A stretch of DNA of 64,000 bases, from contig NZ_AP018560.1 in assembly GCF_003967035.1 (NCBI RefSeq), positions 1,015,001-1,079,000 on the forward strand. Direction: 5' to 3'. Both the position numbers and the translations under genes were made by a program. Shown piece after piece: positions 1 through 7,766 of this stretch. The notes below the pieces were generated by a model that searched no databases, had not been told where the DNA came from, and was given only the letters and a program-made list of their open reading frames with translations. Numbering within the stretch: the first letter of the stretch is position 1; the number at the start of each line of letters is the position of its first letter. The stretch is from Aerosticca soli (GTDB taxonomy: Bacteria > Pseudomonadota > Gammaproteobacteria > Xanthomonadales > Rhodanobacteraceae).

Positions 1-681
1 CACGGTGCGGATCTGCAAGGGCTGGAAGCGGCGCTTGTAGTCCATCTTGGGATGCCGTGCGATCCAGAAGCCAAGATAGAGCCACGGAATCGCGCGGCGC
101 TGAGCCAGTTCGATCTGCTTGAGGATGGCGAAGGTGCCCAGGCCGCGCGCGGTTTCGTCCGGATCGTAGAAGGTGTAGACGGCCGATACGCCGGTCAGGC
201 AGACGTCGGTGACCGCGACGGCGAGCAGCCGCCCGCCGAGCCGCCATTCCATGAACAGGGTCGGGCTCCAGGGCGCGGTGAGGAAGCGGCGGAAGTCGCT
301 CGCGTCTGCCTCGTCCATGCCGCCGCCGGGGTGGCGCGCGCGCAGATAGCGCGCATAGAGCTCATGACGTTCGGCGCTGAAGCCGGCCGGTGCCTCGCGC
401 AGGTCGAGGTCGGCGTTGCGGCGCAGGCAGCGACGCTGGCTGCGGTCGGGGACGAAGCGCTCCACCTCGATGCGGCAGGGGGTGCAGGCGTGGCATTGCG
501 GGCAATGCGGCAGATAGAGGTGGCCGCCGGCGCGACGGAAGCCGCGGCCGAGCGCGGTTGCGTAGATGCGCTCGAGCTGCGGTGCGGCCGGATCGATCAC
601 CAGGTTCTGCGCCGTGCGCTCGGCGTAGTAGCCGCAAGGATGCGGCAGGGTCTGGAACAGGCGGATGCGTTCAGAGCGCAT
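1..681 (-). CDS. bpt: Aspartate/glutamate leucyltransferase, 3' end outside window
   Basis: It transfers leucine from leucyl-tRNA to proteins with N-terminal Asp or Glu, marking them for ClpSAP degradation in the cytoplasm (family knowledge). The 227 codons seen, starting at the ATG complementary to 679-681, show the ATE/BPT layout. An N-terminal cysteine cluster (CGYY near residue 16, then CPQCHACTPCR near residue 65) comes first. The acetyltransferase-like C-terminal half follows, with FMEWRLGG and YTFYDPDE. The family is usually about 240-250 residues, so only the last few residues run off position 1. The gene is transcribed leftwards, alone, with a 117-nt gap to the next gene. Confidence 0.93.
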   Translation of the reverse strand, partial: MRSERIRLFQTLPHPCGYYAERTAQNLVIDPAAPQLERIYATALGRGFRRAGGHLYLPHCPQCHACTPCRIEVERFVPDRSQRRCLRRNADLDLREAPAGFSAERHELYARYLRARHPGGGMDEADASDFRRFLTAPWSPTLFMEWRLGGRLLAVAVTDVCLTGVSAVYTFYDPDETARGLGTFAILKQIELAQRRAIPWLYLGFWIARHPKMDYKRRFQPLQIRTV

Positions 682-798
682 GGGCCGATTCTATGCCCGC
701 GGCGGCATCCCGCAAGCGCGGGTCGGCAGGCTTTCGGCGGCGTCGATGAAGCTATGGCCGGCGGGGGCTTGGGCCGGCCGCGTGGTATGCCGTGGCGG

Positions 799-1206
799 TC
801 AAGGCCGCGCCGGGCCGAGCATGCCGAGGTAGCGCATCATCAGCAGGGCGAACACCGCGGCCAGCACCAGCATGACCAGCCGGCGCACGCGCACCACGAG
901 CGCCTGCCGGCGATGCTGCGGCGAAGGCTCGCGCGCGAGGGCGAGTTCCTCGGCGTGGCGCACCACGGGCTCGATGCCGAGGCCGCGCAGCAGTTCGCGG
1001 GCGCGGGGGTAGTCGTCGGCGCGCTCGACCCAGACCTGCGGCCAGGCCGAGCGGTCCTCGTTGCGCTGCGCATAGCTGAAGCGGCGGTGCGCGGGCCGGT
1101 TCCAGTTGGAACGGTTGGTCACCTTGACGGCGATGCCGTGCTCGCTGAGCAGGGCGACCACGCGGTCGATGTTCTCGTGGCGTGGCGAGGTGTAGAGCTG
1201 GCGCAT
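799..1206 (-). CDS. DUF2007-type small protein with C-terminal membrane helix
   Basis: A 135-residue protein. The first ~80 residues resemble the DUF2007 putative signal-transducing domain: the start (MRQLYTSPRHENIDRVVALL) and a basic middle section that includes the stretch WPQVWVERADDYPRARELL. Residues ~108-127 form one hydrophobic helix (VRRLVMLVLAAVFALLMMRY), so it is probably tail-anchored in the inner membrane. It lies 13 nt downstream of tesB on the same strand and is likely co-transcribed. Xanthomonad relatives are often labelled 'pathogenicity-like', a name without a known activity. No function is assigned here. Confidence 0.7.
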   Translation of the reverse strand: MRQLYTSPRHENIDRVVALLSEHGIAVKVTNRSNWNRPAHRRFSYAQRNEDRSAWPQVWVERADDYPRARELLRGLGIEPVVRHAEELALAREPSPQHRRQALVVRVRRLVMLVLAAVFALLMMRYLGMLGPARP

Positions 1207-1219
1207 GGCGGGTCGTCTT

Positions 1220-2083
1220 TCAGTCGCGCAGGCGGATCAGCCCTTCCTGGGCGCTGGAGGCGACCAGCCGGCCGTCGCGGGTGAACACCTGGCCGCGGGC
1301 AAAGCCGCGCGCGCCCTGCGCGGTGGGGCTGTCGCAGGCATAGAGCAGCCATTCGTCCATGCGGAACGGCCGGTGGAACCACAGCGCGTGGTCGAGGCTG
1401 GCCATCTGCATGTGGTGGGTGGCGAGCGAGATGCCGTGCGGCAGGGTGGCGGTGCCGATCAGGTTGAAGTCCGAGGCATAGGCGAGCAGGGCACGGTGCA
1501 GGGCCGGCGTGTCCTCGATCGGCGCGGCCAGCCGGAACCAGATGTATTGCGCGGGCGGACGCTTTTCCGGCGCCAGGCGATCCATCGGCTGCACCTCGCG
1601 AAACTCGATCGGCAGGTCGCGGCCCAGCCAGCGTTGCACTTTTTCTGGCAGCGCGGCGAGCTTTTCGGCCGGGATCGGCGCCAGCGGAGAGAGTTCCTCC
1701 GGCATCGGCACGGCGGGCATGGCGGTCTGGTGTTCGAGGCCGTGTTCTTCGATCTGGAAAGAGATCGCGCCGTCCAGGATCGGCCGGCCGTGCTGGATCG
1801 CCACCACCCGCCGGGACGAGAACGAGCCACCGTCGCGGGTGCGCTCGACGTTGTAGACGATCGGCGCCTGCACGTCGCCGGCGCGCAGGAAATAGGCGTG
1901 CAGCGAATGCGCCGCGCGGGCCGGATCCACGGTCTGCTGGGCCGCCGAGAGCGCCTGGCCGAGCACCTGGCCGCCGAACACGAACGGCGTGCCGATGTCG
2001 CGGCTCTGGCCGCGGAACAGGTTGTCCTCCAGCCGTTCGAGCTGCAGCAGGTCGATGAGTTCGCGGACGTGGGCTTCGCGCAT
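1220..2083 (-). CDS. tesB: Acyl-CoA thioesterase II
   Basis: It hydrolyses medium- and long-chain acyl-CoA to free fatty acid and CoA in the cytoplasm. The 287 residues match the 286 of E. coli TesB and comprise a double hot-dog fold. The first hot dog carries NLFRGQS and FGGQVLGQAL. The second carries the Asp, Ser/Thr and Gln that form the catalytic site in this family (SLDHALWFH, DSPTAQGARGF, SSAQEGLIR). The start is the ATG at 2083 (MREAHVREL); the open frame runs further upstream but overlaps ampD and lacks similarity. Same strand as ampD upstream (29-nt gap) and the DUF2007 gene downstream. Confidence 0.93.
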   Translation of the reverse strand: MREAHVRELIDLLQLERLEDNLFRGQSRDIGTPFVFGGQVLGQALSAAQQTVDPARAAHSLHAYFLRAGDVQAPIVYNVERTRDGGSFSSRRVVAIQHGRPILDGAISFQIEEHGLEHQTAMPAVPMPEELSPLAPIPAEKLAALPEKVQRWLGRDLPIEFREVQPMDRLAPEKRPPAQYIWFRLAAPIEDTPALHRALLAYASDFNLIGTATLPHGISLATHHMQMASLDHALWFHRPFRMDEWLLYACDSPTAQGARGFARGQVFTRDGRLVASSAQEGLIRLRD

Positions 2084-2112
2084 GGATGCGATCCATTCAG
2101 GGCAACGGACGA

Positions 2113-2679
2113 TTATAACGGCCGCGTGGCAACGATCCGTTCGAGTCCGCTCGCCTGCAGGCGGGCCCAGGGAAACAGCGGCCCCGGATCGCGCTTGCGC
2201 GGCACCCTGAGCGACGGGTCGTCGCTGGCCGGCACGAGCGCGGTGTCCAGGTCTTCGTGGCCGGCGATCGCGGCCAATCGCGGCAGGCTTGCGCGCAGCC
2301 GCCCGAGCAGCGCGCACAGGGCGTCGATCTGCGCCGGCGGATAGGGCTCGGTCATCGTCTGGTGGCGTGAATCCCACCAGTGCGGCCAGCGCCCGCGGTT
2401 GACGAGCTCGATGCCCAGCGTATGCGCGTTGTGGCCGCGCACGTGATGGGCGATGCGGTTTTCCGGCACATAGCGGCTGATCGTCCCGTCGCGGTCGATG
2501 TAGTAATGCCCGCTGTTGCCGGTGCCGTCCTCGTGCAGCACCCGCTCGCCGTAGGCGCGCGCGGTGGCCAGGTCGGGCAGCTCCGTGCAATGGATCACCA
2601 CCAGCGTCATCGCCGTCAGCGGCCGTTCGGCCAGCCGCGGGACGTAGGGCAGGGGCTCGTCGTGGATGAGGATCGACAT
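2113..2679 (-). CDS. ampD: 1,6-anhydro-N-acetylmuramyl-L-alanine amidase
   Basis: A cytoplasmic zinc amidase that cuts the stem peptide from anhydromuropeptides during peptidoglycan recycling. In many gammaproteobacteria it thereby controls AmpR/AmpC beta-lactamase induction. It has 188 residues (E. coli 183). Candidate zinc ligands are H30 (VVIHCTE), H141 (AIAGHEDLD) and D164 (RKRDPGPLF). The substrate-fold motifs GNSGHYYIDRDG and HTLGIELVN are clear. The loop between H141 and D164 is longer than in E. coli. No signal peptide is present, which fits AmpD rather than a periplasmic paralogue. First gene of a leftward run with tesB and the DUF2007 gene. Confidence 0.92.
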   Translation of the reverse strand: MSILIHDEPLPYVPRLAERPLTAMTLVVIHCTELPDLATARAYGERVLHEDGTGNSGHYYIDRDGTISRYVPENRIAHHVRGHNAHTLGIELVNRGRWPHWWDSRHQTMTEPYPPAQIDALCALLGRLRASLPRLAAIAGHEDLDTALVPASDDPSLRVPRKRDPGPLFPWARLQASGLERIVATRPL

Positions 2680-2742
2680 GGGCGGCCTCGGCGTGCGGTC
2701 GGGCGGCTATCATGCCCGGTCCGGTTTCCTGCAGGAGGCGCG

Positions 2743-3261
2743 ATGCGCGGCCAGATCATTCTTTCCCACGGCGCCGACACCGGCCCGGACGCGACCAAGG
2801 TGAGCCTGCTCGCCGAGCATGCCGAAACGCTCGGCTGGCGCGCCATCCGTCCCGATTACCGGCGCGAGGATGCCTTAGGCCTGGCCGCCGCGGTGCCCGG
2901 GCGGCTGGAGAAACTGTGCGCCACCATCGACGCCTGCGCGGAGCCGCCGGTGCTGGCCGGTTCCAGCCTCGGCGCCTTCGTCTCCGCGCTCGCCTCGTGC
3001 CGGCGCAAGGTGGCCGGCCTGTTCCTGCTGGCGACGCCGACGGCGATCCCGGGTTATGCGCAGCCTCTCGATCTGGCGACGGACGTGCCCAGCCTTTTCA
3101 TCCACGGCTGGCGCGACGCGATCTGTCCGCTCGAGGCGCTGCTCGGCTTTGCCGGCAACCGTCGCCTGCCGCTGCTGATCCTGGACGACGACCACCGCCT
3201 GGGCGCGAGCCTGCCCACGCTCGCCGCCCAGTTGCAGCTCTTTCTCGACACCCGGGCATGA
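2743..3261 (+). CDS. Small alpha/beta-hydrolase
   Basis: A 172-residue protein with the nucleophile elbow LAGSSLGAF (Ser near residue 74), a downstream Asp in FIHGWRDAICP and a C-terminal His in LDDDHRLG, giving a plausible Ser-Asp-His triad. The early motif ILSHGADTG resembles the oxyanion loop. The ATG at 2743 follows a good ribosome site (CAGGAGG at 2732-2738). Its stop overlaps the rlmKL start (ATGA), so the two genes are translationally coupled. The substrate is unknown; it belongs to the short YqiA/YcfP-like esterases by size. Confidence 0.8.
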   Translation: MRGQIILSHGADTGPDATKVSLLAEHAETLGWRAIRPDYRREDALGLAAAVPGRLEKLCATIDACAEPPVLAGSSLGAFVSALASCRRKVAGLFLLATPTAIPGYAQPLDLATDVPSLFIHGWRDAICPLEALLGFAGNRRLPLLILDDDHRLGASLPTLAAQLQLFLDTRA

Positions 3262-5414
3262 GGCGCTTCTTTGCCAGCTGTCCCAAGGGACTCGAATACC
3301 TGCTGCGCGACGAGCTCCTCGCCCTCGGCGCGGCCGAGGCGCGAGAGGCGCTGGCCGGCGTGCATTTCAGCGGCACGCTGGAGACGGCCTATCGCGCCTG
3401 TCTGTGGTCGCGTCTGGCCAGCCGCATCCTGCTGCCACTGACCGAGTTCGAGGCGGTCGACGAGGCCGCGCTGTATGCCGGCGTCGAGGCGGTCGACTGG
3501 TCCGAACACCTCGACGCCCGCGGCACGCTGGCGGTGGAGGCGCACGTGGCGCAGAGCCGGCTCACCCACAGCCAGTTCGCCGCCCGTCGCGTGAAGGACG
3601 CGGTGGTCGATCAGTTCCGGCGCCACGAGGGCGTGCGGCCGGACGTGGATGTCGAGCACCCGGACCTGCGTCTGGATCTGCGCCTCAGGCGCGACCGCGC
3701 CACCTTGTCGATCGATCTCTCGGGCACGCCGCTGCATCGCCGCGGCTGGCGCCGGCAGCAGGGGGCGGCGCCGCTCAAGGAAAACCTCGCCGCGGCGCTG
3801 CTGTTGCGCGCCCGCTGGCCGCAGATCCACGCCGAAGGCGGCGCCTTGCTCGATCCGATGTGCGGCTCGGGCACGATCCTGATCGAGGCCGCGCTAATGG
3901 CCGCCGACGTCGCCCCGGGTCTGCAGCGCGCCCATGCCGAGCCTACTGGCTGGCGCGGCCACGATGCCGCGCTGTGGGCGGGCCTGGTGGAGGAGGCGCG
4001 CCAGCGCGCCGAGCGCGGTCTGGCCGCGTTGCGGCCGGTGTTCTTCGGCAGCGATGATGATCCGCGCGCGCTCGACATCGCCCGTGCCAATGCGCGCGCC
4101 GCCGGCGTCGAGGCCGCGCTCGAACTCACCCGCGGCGAGCTTGCCGCGCTGCGTCCGCCGGCGGGCGTCGACCGGGGCCTGGTCGTCACCAACCCGCCTT
4201 ATGGCGAGCGGCTCGGCGAACGCGCCGCACTGCCGGCGCTGTACCGCACGCTCGGCGAGGTGCTGCGCGAGCGTTTCGCCGGCTGGCATTTCGCGGTGCT
4301 GGCCGGCGACGCCGAGCTTGCCCAGGCCTTGGGGCTGGCTGCGGAGCGCCGCTACACGCTCTACAACGGCGCGCTCGAGACCACGCTGGTGATCGGCGAC
4401 ATCCGCACCCGCGACACCGCACCGTCGCCGCCGCGGCCGCTCTCAGCCGGCGCGCAGATGCTCAAGAACCGGCTCGACAAGACCGTGCGCCATCTGCGCC
4501 GGCGCCTGGTCCGCGAGGGCATCCATGCCTGGCGCGCCTACGATCGCGACCTGCCCGACTATGCCGCGGCGATCGACGTCTACACCACCACCGCGCAGGT
4601 CACCTGGCTGCACGTGCAGGAATATCGCGCGCCGGCCGACATTCCCGCTGCGGTGGCGCAGCGGCGCCTGCGCGAGCTGGTGCGCGTGGCCGGCGACGTT
4701 TTCGCGGTGCCGCGCGAGCGCATCGTGGTCAAGACCCGCGAGCGCGGCAAGGGCGGCGCCAAGTACGGCCGGCTCGACCAGCGTGGCGACCATCTCGAGG
4801 TCGAGGAAGGCGGGCTGCGTTTCCTGGTCAACCTCACCGATTACCTCGACACCGGGCTGTTCCTCGATCACCGTCTGGTGCGGGCGCGGCTGCGCGAGCT
4901 CGCCGCCGGCAGGCGTTTCCTCAATCTGTTCGCCTACACCGCGACCGCCAGCGTGTATGCCGCCGCCGGCGGCGCGCGCGACACCACCAGCGTGGACCTG
5001 TCGGCGACCTATCTCGACTGGGCTTCGCGCAACCTCGCGCTGAACGGCTTTCAGGGGCCGCGCCACCGTCTGGTGCAGGCCGATGCACGCCGTTTCCTGG
5101 CGCAGGACCGCGAGCGCTACGGACTCATCTACGTCGATCCGCCGACCTTTTCCAATTCCAAGCGCGCCGAGGATTTCGACGTCCAGCGCGACCACGCCGC
5201 GCTCCTCATCGCCTGCGCCGAGCATTTGGCCGACGATGGCGTGATCGTGTTCTCGAACAATTTCCGGCGTTTCACGCTGGATGCGCCGGCGCTGGCCGCG
5301 CATTTCCGCATCGCGGACTGGAGCCGGCCGAGCATTCCCTTCGACTTCGCCCGCCAGGCCGGCATCCATGGCTGCTGGCTGCTCCATCGGCACGGTTCCG
5401 CCGCGATGCGCTGA
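3258..5414 (+). CDS. rlmL: Bifunctional 23S rRNA methyltransferase (m2G2445 and m7G2069)
   Basis: A fused RlmKL enzyme that methylates two guanosines of 23S rRNA near the peptidyl-transferase region. It has 718 residues (E. coli RlmKL 702). The N-terminal THUMP region is followed by the RlmL methyltransferase, with the SAM motif DPMCGSGT near residue 199 and the catalytic NPPYGE near 311. A linker (MLKNRLDKTVRHLRRRL) leads to the RlmK half, with FLNLFAYTA and the motif DPPTFSNSKR near residue 626. The start at 3258 is set by a 4-nt ATGA overlap with the preceding hydrolase gene. Confidence 0.95.
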   Translation: MRRFFASCPKGLEYLLRDELLALGAAEAREALAGVHFSGTLETAYRACLWSRLASRILLPLTEFEAVDEAALYAGVEAVDWSEHLDARGTLAVEAHVAQSRLTHSQFAARRVKDAVVDQFRRHEGVRPDVDVEHPDLRLDLRLRRDRATLSIDLSGTPLHRRGWRRQQGAAPLKENLAAALLLRARWPQIHAEGGALLDPMCGSGTILIEAALMAADVAPGLQRAHAEPTGWRGHDAALWAGLVEEARQRAERGLAALRPVFFGSDDDPRALDIARANARAAGVEAALELTRGELAALRPPAGVDRGLVVTNPPYGERLGERAALPALYRTLGEVLRERFAGWHFAVLAGDAELAQALGLAAERRYTLYNGALETTLVIGDIRTRDTAPSPPRPLSAGAQMLKNRLDKTVRHLRRRLVREGIHAWRAYDRDLPDYAAAIDVYTTTAQVTWLHVQEYRAPADIPAAVAQRRLRELVRVAGDVFAVPRERIVVKTRERGKGGAKYGRLDQRGDHLEVEEGGLRFLVNLTDYLDTGLFLDHRLVRARLRELAAGRRFLNLFAYTATASVYAAAGGARDTTSVDLSATYLDWASRNLALNGFQGPRHRLVQADARRFLAQDRERYGLIYVDPPTFSNSKRAEDFDVQRDHAALLIACAEHLADDGVIVFSNNFRRFTLDAPALAAHFRIADWSRPSIPFDFARQAGIHGCWLLHRHGSAAMR

Positions 5415-5431
5415 AGCGGGGTGCCGCGCGG

Positions 5432-6178
5432 CTAGCGTAGGCCGGCGGCGCGGGCGAGTGCGGTCACCTCTTCCGCCTGCAACGGCCGCCACTGCCCCTT
5501 GCCCAGGGCACCGAGCGCCAGCGGACCGATCGCCACGCGCACCAGTCGCAGCACGCCGAGTCCGTGCGCGGCGAGCAGGCGGCGGATGTGCCGGTTGCGG
5601 CCCTCGTCGAGCACGATCTCCAGCCACGCATGACGGCTGCCCTGCCGCAACAAGCGCACGCTGCAGGCGGCGAGCCGTTCACCGCCCTCCACCGCGCCTT
5701 CGCGCAGCCGGGCCAGCAGCGCGGCATCGGGTATGGCATCGACCTGCACGTGATAGGTCTTTTCCAGGTGACGGTCGGGATCGGTGAGCGCCGCCGCCCA
5801 GGCGGTGTCGTTGCTGAACAGCAGCAGGCCCTCGCTGGCCTTGTCCAGCCGGCCGACTGGTCCCAGCCAGGGCAGATCGTCTGGCAGCAGGTCATAGACA
5901 GTGGCGCGGCCTCGTTCGTCGGCGGCGCTGGTCACCAGGCCGCGCGGCTTGTTGAGCGCGAGATAGACCGGGGCGGCCGCCGCCACCGGCACACCGTCCA
6001 GGCAGATCCGGCTGCGGCGCGCGTCGGTCGGGCGCTCGGGGTCGTGTACCGGGCGGCCGTCGACCCAAACGCGCCCCGCACGCACCGCGCGTTCGGCCTG
6101 GCTGCGCGAACAGACGCCGAGTTTGCTGAGCACGCGGGCCAGACCGTGACGCGGTCCGGCGGCGGAGGGCGGCGACAT
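5432..6178 (-). CDS. RsuA/RluB/RluE-family pseudouridine synthase
   Basis: Converts a specific uridine in rRNA to pseudouridine. An S4 RNA-binding domain (residues ~11-60, LARVLSKLGVCSRSQAE) precedes the catalytic domain. The latter has GRLDKASEGLLLFSND with catalytic D112 and the late motif EGRNRHIRRLLAAHGLGV. It has 248 residues. The start ATG at 6178 (MSPPSAAGPRHGL) lies 13 nt after the HIT gene on the same strand. Which rRNA position it modifies cannot be read from sequence; RluB or RluE type are the main options. Confidence 0.88.
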   Translation of the reverse strand: MSPPSAAGPRHGLARVLSKLGVCSRSQAERAVRAGRVWVDGRPVHDPERPTDARRSRICLDGVPVAAAAPVYLALNKPRGLVTSAADERGRATVYDLLPDDLPWLGPVGRLDKASEGLLLFSNDTAWAAALTDPDRHLEKTYHVQVDAIPDAALLARLREGAVEGGERLAACSVRLLRQGSRHAWLEIVLDEGRNRHIRRLLAAHGLGVLRLVRVAIGPLALGALGKGQWRPLQAEEVTALARAAGLR

Positions 6179-6191
6179 GCGGCGCCGGGGG

Positions 6192-6536
6192 TCAGCCCGG
6201 CGGCCAGTGCATCTGCCGGCCGCCCAGGAGATGCACGTGCAGGTGATACACGGTCTGCCCGCCGTGGGTGTTGCAGTTGATGACCACCCGATAGCCCTGT
6301 TCGGCCAGGCCTTCGCGGCGGGCATAGTCGGCCGCGGCGAGCAGCAGCTTGCCGAGCAGTTCGGCGTCGGCGGGCGTGGCGGCGTCCAGGGTCGCGATCG
6401 GTCGCTTGGGCACGAACAGCACGTGCACCGGCGCCTGCGGGTTGATGTCGCGGAAGGCCAGGACCTCCTCGTCCTCATAGACGATGTCGGCCGGGATCTC
6501 GCGGCGGATGATCTTGCCGAACAAGGTGTCGCTCAT
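6192..6536 (-). CDS. HIT-family nucleotide-binding protein (HinT-like)
   Basis: A small cytoplasmic histidine-triad protein. HinT relatives hydrolyse nucleoside 5'-phosphoramidates and aminoacyl-adenylates. The 114 residues start MSDTLFGKIIRREIPAD and end with the triad HLHVHLLGG (His near 98, 100 and 102), the branch-1 HIT signature. The ATG at 6536 follows a strong GAGGAGG site on the minus strand. Upstream of the pseudouridine synthase and probably co-transcribed with it. Confidence 0.92.
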   Translation of the reverse strand: MSDTLFGKIIRREIPADIVYEDEEVLAFRDINPQAPVHVLFVPKRPIATLDAATPADAELLGKLLLAAADYARREGLAEQGYRVVINCNTHGGQTVYHLHVHLLGGRQMHWPPG

Positions 6537-6733
6537 GGGCGGCGTCCTCCTCGAAAGGGTAGGCATCAGCATAACGTGCGCGCCCGGCGCATTCGTGCCG
6601 ATGCGCCTCACACGCGGGCTTTCCACATCGCGCACCGGGCAAAATCGTGGCGCGAATGGCGGACGCCCTGTTCGCGCCGTGGTCGTCACCTGCCGGTAGG
6701 GTGCATCGTCCCGGGCCTGGCCGGTGGCCGATG

Positions 6734-7546
6734 CTAAGGCCGGGCATCCTCGGTCCAGCGCTTGCGACCGGCCATGTGACGCAGATAGGCGAGCAGCGCG
6801 TCGAGGTCGGCATCGCTCAGCTGTTGCGGCGAGAATCCACGCATCCGCGCCTGCGGCCAGCGATGCAGCGATTGTGGGTCGCGCAGATAGGCGCGCAGCA
6901 AGGCTTCGGGCAGGTATTCGGTGGGATTGTGCGGCACGTTGAGATCGGGCCCGAGTTGCGCCGCGCCGGCACCGTTCAAGGTGTGGCAGGCGAGGCAGTT
7001 GCGCTGGAATACCGCAAAGCCGCGCCAGGCCGCAGCGTGCGCCGGCAAGGCGGGGTCGGGCGACAGCGCGGCGGGGGCGGGTTGCGGCTCGCGCCGTCGG
7101 ATGGCGACGATCCGATACGGCCATTGTTCCGGGCCGGCATCGCCGGGGTCGGTCCAGACCAGATAGAACGGGCCCAGATCCGGCTTGCCCGGCGCGCGCG
7201 GCCAGGGCCGGGTCGGATCCTCCACCGCCAGCCAAGCCCGCCAGCGGCCGTCCGCTCCCATCAAGGTCGCGGCTTCGATCTCGGCGACGAAGCCATCGTC
7301 GGCGATGAATTGCACGCGTTCACCAGGCCGCAGCCCGGGCAGCAGCGCATCGAGCGGGAGGGCGCGATAGCGCATCGGCCGGTGCAGCACGGCGTCGTCG
7401 GCGACTTCGACCTCCCGCAACGCCGGGTGCGTCAGGAGCGCCTCCAGCCGGTAGCGGCTGGCCTCCACGCGCAGCTCCGTGGCCAGGAGCAGCCCGGGCA
7501 GCCACCCGATCAGCAGAAAAATGACGGCCTTGCAGGAGGGTTTCAT
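6734..7546 (-). CDS. Exported monohaem c-type cytochrome
   Basis: A 270-residue exported protein with an N-terminal hydrophobic signal sequence (AVIFLLIGWLPGLLLA). Residues ~25-150 are a domain with substrate-carrier features (LPLDALLPGLRPGERVQFIADDG) resembling molybdopterin-oxidoreductase-like or sulfite-oxidase-like folds. The C-terminal cytochrome c domain has haem motif CLACH at 184-188 and a likely axial Met at 235 (ARMRGF). I chose the start at 7546 (MKPSC) because it places the positive residues directly before the hydrophobic core; a start four codons upstream is possible. It probably carries electrons in the periplasm; the partner is not visible. Confidence 0.78.
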   Translation of the reverse strand: MKPSCKAVIFLLIGWLPGLLLATELRVEASRYRLEALLTHPALREVEVADDAVLHRPMRYRALPLDALLPGLRPGERVQFIADDGFVAEIEAATLMGADGRWRAWLAVEDPTRPWPRAPGKPDLGPFYLVWTDPGDAGPEQWPYRIVAIRRREPQPAPAALSPDPALPAHAAAWRGFAVFQRNCLACHTLNGAGAAQLGPDLNVPHNPTEYLPEALLRAYLRDPQSLHRWPQARMRGFSPQQLSDADLDALLAYLRHMAGRKRWTEDARP

Positions 7547-7727
7547 CGCCGCGGCCACGCGTACCTTGCCAAAAACTGAATGCGGACCTGGATCGCCTTG
7601 AACTTATACCGGCCGGGCCACACTAATCCCTCGTATCGCCGTGAGGCGACCAGAGGCGGCGCAGTCCATCGCGTCGTCGAGGGGCCGGCCCTACCCCCTT
7701 CCCCCTGAAAGCGCCGGCCTGACAAAA

Positions 7728-7766
7728 CCCCGGCAGTTATTCCCCTGGCTGCCGGGGTTTTATTTT
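7728..7766 (+). terminator. Strong hairpin terminator cut by IS copy 1
   Basis: The stem CCCCGGCAG (7728-7736) pairs with CTGCCGGGG (7749-7757), is preceded by AAAA and followed by TTTTATTTT. It could act on either strand. IS copy 1 begins immediately after the T-tract, and the tract's last eight bases form the target duplication. No protein gene is visible in 7559-7727, so the transcript it ends (on the plus strand) is unidentified and might be a small RNA. Confidence 0.7.
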
